Source: Thaumarchaeota archaeon UBA183 (GTDB lineage Archaea > Thermoproteota > Nitrososphaeria > Nitrososphaerales > UBA183). From it: DNA of 6,103 nt. Where the stretch lies: positions 11,664 to 17,766 of the forward strand of contig DAEE01000047.1 of the NCBI GenBank assembly GCA_002495205.1, in the 5' to 3' direction. Positions 5,386-6,103 of this stretch are shown piece by piece. The translations under genes were made by a program, and so were the position numbers. The notes below the pieces were generated by a model that was not told where the DNA came from, ran no database searches, and was given only the letters and a program-made list of their open reading frames with translations. Every line of letters begins with the position of its first letter. The stretch's first letter is position 1.

Positions 5386-5392
5386 GTTAAAT
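5386..5392. promoter_or_regulatory. Candidate shared box A between the DUF998-like gene and the dehydrogenase
   Basis: GTTAAAT (minus-strand ATTTAAC) is the main AT-rich element between the genes. Its centre, about 5389, is about 26 bp from GTG 5415 on the plus strand, which predicts a leaderless dehydrogenase mRNA. On the minus strand the predicted start is near 5362, between GTG 5365 and ATG 5344. The plus-strand use is better supported than the minus-strand use. Confidence 0.5.
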
Positions 5393-5414
5393 CAGCAGGC
5401 TGTCCCGAAGGGGC

Positions 5415-6103
5415 GTGCTGAAGGTCCTCGTCCTGTCCCCGATGCCTGAGGGCCTCATCAGGCTCTTCTTCGCCGAGAGCATGGAGAAGTACAAGATCGA
5501 AGCCGACTTCAAGACCGTGAATGACCCCGACCCGGAAAGGCTGAAGGCCGAGCTTCGAGACGTTGACGTGGTGATTGGGGACTACACTTTCAAGATTCCG
5601 ATCACGTCGGAAATGGTTGACGCCATGACAAGGGTCAAGCTGATCGCCCAACCCTCGACGGGGTACGACCACATCGACCTGGCAGCGTGCAAGAAGAAGG
5701 GAATCCCGGTCGCCAACATCGGCGGGGCGAACGCCACCTCGGTGGCTGAGCATACCCTGGCCCTCGCCCTTCTCCTCCTCAAGCGCATCGGGTACGCGCA
5801 TAGGAGGATCACGGAGGGCGCCTGGGTGCAGGAGGAGCTTCTGAACGTCGCCGCAGAAATCTACGGCAAGACCTGGGGAGTGATCGGCCTCGGAAGGATA
5901 GGGAGAGAGGTGACCGCCCGGGCGAAAGCCCTGGGAGCGAATGTCGTGTACACCGACATCGTCAGGCTCGCCGAGGAGGACGAGAAGAGGCTCGGAGTCT
6001 CGTTCCTGCCGCTCACGCGGCTGCTGGCCGAGAGCGACGTCGTCAGCATCCACGTGCCCCTGACGGACAGGACCAGGGGGATGATGGGAGAGAAGGAGTT
6101 CAG
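5415..6103 (+). CDS. D-2-hydroxyacid dehydrogenase, phosphoglycerate dehydrogenase-like (3' end outside window)
   Basis: This is an NAD-dependent enzyme of the D-isomer-specific 2-hydroxyacid dehydrogenase family. The closest likely roles are 3-phosphoglycerate dehydrogenase, the first step of serine synthesis, or a glyoxylate/hydroxypyruvate reductase. 229 residues are visible. The substrate-domain motifs STGYDHIDL (81-89) and NIGGANATSVAEHTLAL (101-117) are followed by the Rossmann motif GVIGLGRIG (155-163). Asp181, in VVYTD at the end of the second strand, indicates NAD rather than NADP. IHVPLT (212-217) closes the visible part. The catalytic Arg, Glu and His and any ACT domain lie beyond the right edge, so substrate and subfamily cannot be fixed. 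The start is GTG 5415: the encoded MLKVLVLSPM is a normal first strand, and the AT-rich element about 26 bp upstream suits a leaderless mRNA. Confidence 0.95.
   Translation, partial: MLKVLVLSPMPEGLIRLFFAESMEKYKIEADFKTVNDPDPERLKAELRDVDVVIGDYTFKIPITSEMVDAMTRVKLIAQPSTGYDHIDLAACKKKGIPVANIGGANATSVAEHTLALALLLLKRIGYAHRRITEGAWVQEELLNVAAEIYGKTWGVIGLGRIGREVTARAKALGANVVYTDIVRLAEEDEKRLGVSFLPLTRLLAESDVVSIHVPLTDRTRGMMGEKEF

Noticed and set aside
5346..6053. Minus-strand frame of 235 codons opposite the dehydrogenase
   Set aside because: The plus strand has the GLGRIG Rossmann motif and family signatures; the antisense frame is a shadow, and it would also remove the divergent promoter.

Overview
The window looks like chromosomal DNA from a GC-rich archaeon. 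Three things point that way. The tRNA-Leu has a short intron after position 37 and no encoded CCA. AT-rich box A-like elements sit about 25-30 bp upstream of start codons and of the tRNA. Most starts lack a convincing Shine-Dalgarno sequence, as expected for leaderless mRNAs. A Nitrososphaerota/Thermoproteota-like or other high-GC archaeal lineage would fit, but the sequence alone does not settle it. I see no insertion sequence, CRISPR array, prophage gene or defence cassette.

Layout from left to right: (1) the first codons of an unrecognised gene leaving the left edge on the minus strand; (2) a monofunctional proline dehydrogenase on the minus strand; (3) divergent from it, an M24-family Xaa-Pro peptidase; (4) convergent with the peptidase and abutting it stop-to-stop, a stand-alone Lrp/AsnC-type RAM ligand-binding protein; (5) divergent from that, a full-length PolX (family X polymerase plus PHP domain); (6) an intron-containing tRNA-Leu(UAA) with its own box A; (7) a small two-helix membrane protein on the minus strand whose last codons run antisense into the tRNA 3' end; (8) a six-helix DUF998-like membrane protein, also minus; (9) divergent from it, a D-2-hydroxyacid dehydrogenase of the phosphoglycerate dehydrogenase type, cut by the right edge.

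How the genes fit together: the peptidase would release proline from Xaa-Pro peptides and the dehydrogenase would oxidise it, so this divergent pair reads as a proline-salvage unit. The RAM protein could sense amino acids, but that link is only inferred. PolX is a repair polymerase with no obvious functional tie to its neighbours.

The most interesting pattern is promoter geometry. All three divergent gene pairs are separated by a short spacer with one near-symmetric AT-rich element near its middle (1048-1053, 2474-2481, 5387-5392). Plausible start codons, often TTG or GTG, lie about 25-30 bp away on both sides. This suggests repeated use of one bidirectional TATA-type element driving two leaderless transcripts. 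The longest stretches without a gene are 73-174 and 4600-4675, both under 300 bases.
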